Shown: positions 63,971 through 64,000 of the stretch, piece by piece
Layout of the letters: each line of letters starts with the position of its first letter
Position numbering within the stretch: the stretch's first letter is position 1
DNA from: Dactylosporangium fulvum
GTDB lineage: Bacteria > Actinomycetota > Actinomycetes > Mycobacteriales > Micromonosporaceae
DNA length: 64,000 nucleotides
Reading direction: 5' to 3'
NCBI RefSeq assembly: GCF_025137375.1
Contig: NZ_CP073720.1
Span: forward strand, 9,882,501 to 9,946,500
The notes under the pieces: model-generated
Told to the model about the DNA's origin: nothing
Databases searched by the model: none
What the model saw: the letters and a program-made list of their open reading frames with translations, nothing else
Position numbers and translations under genes: made by a program

Positions 63971-64000
63971 AGTCGCTGGTCAGGGTCGCCTGCAGCGCTG

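Overview
The window is high-GC chromosomal DNA (frequent GTG starts, GC-rich third codon positions) from an actinomycete, most likely a member of the Micromonosporaceae or a close relative. The pointers are the gene content (SepH, DUF2530, DUF3027, an extended cold-shock protein, an LprG-type lipoprotein with its exporter, a mycothiol-dependent maleylpyruvate isomerase-like enzyme, the futalosine-pathway gene mqnD, a CebR-type operator) and many start codons that look leaderless. The family assignment is inference. I see no phage, plasmid, transposon or CRISPR array; this is core chromosome with small accessory insertions.

Layout. 1-3029: end of a secreted peptidase-like protein, then ilvE and a spermidine-synthase-like gene. 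3207-10846: a seven-gene plus-strand operon for aerobic carbon monoxide dehydrogenase in the order coxM-coxS-coxL-(XdhC/YHS)-coxD-coxE-coxG. The large subunit carries the form I active-site motif AYACSFR, so this should be a true CO-oxidising enzyme. 10847-11549: a repeat-rich gap between convergent genes with GATC-type inverted repeats and a perfect CebR-type operator in front of what looks like a lost secreted-enzyme gene. 11550-15396: small membrane and hypothetical genes (including two DUF6401-like paralogues), a phytase-like esterase and a CAP protein. 15387-17616: lprG plus its P55-type exporter. 17678-28283: a long minus-strand run (GH3/NagZ, thioesterase, membrane protein, orphan sugar-ABC ATPase, DUF4230 protein, glutaryl-CoA dehydrogenase-like enzyme, nitroreductase, aldose epimerase, MFS, pdxH). 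28443-33015: citrate synthase, serC, sepH, aldo/keto reductase. 33046-45138: mixed genes including thpR, marR-MFS, mqnD, a cold-shock protein and a secreted GH18 chitinase. 45220-49812: the pair equivalent to Rv0862c-Rv0861c (helicase-associated protein and XPB helicase). 49827-51900: tetR-MFS. 52007-54348: ask-asd. 55391-57247: leuA behind a leucine attenuator with a 22-residue leader peptide. 57489-63970: HNH lipoprotein, recR-ebfC-dnaX, the SRP RNA, tRNA-Ser(GGA), a lipoprotein and a DUF6232-like gene.

How the parts work together. The cox operon encodes the three-subunit molybdenum enzyme, its maturation ATPase/VWA pair (CoxD/CoxE), an XdhC-like factor and a membrane anchor (CoxG), and would feed electrons from trace CO into respiration. 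Branched-chain and aspartate-family amino acid synthesis is represented by ilvE, leuA, ask and asd. Chitin and sugar use is represented by GH18, GH3, the orphan MsiK-like ATPase and operator-like palindromes. dnaX-ebfC-recR is the conserved replication/recombination cluster. The most notable non-coding signals are the leuA attenuator, the orphan CebR operator, the GATC inverted-repeat family, the overlapping palindromes between pdxH and the citrate synthase gene, and a 19-codon small ORF followed by a perfect palindrome near the right edge.
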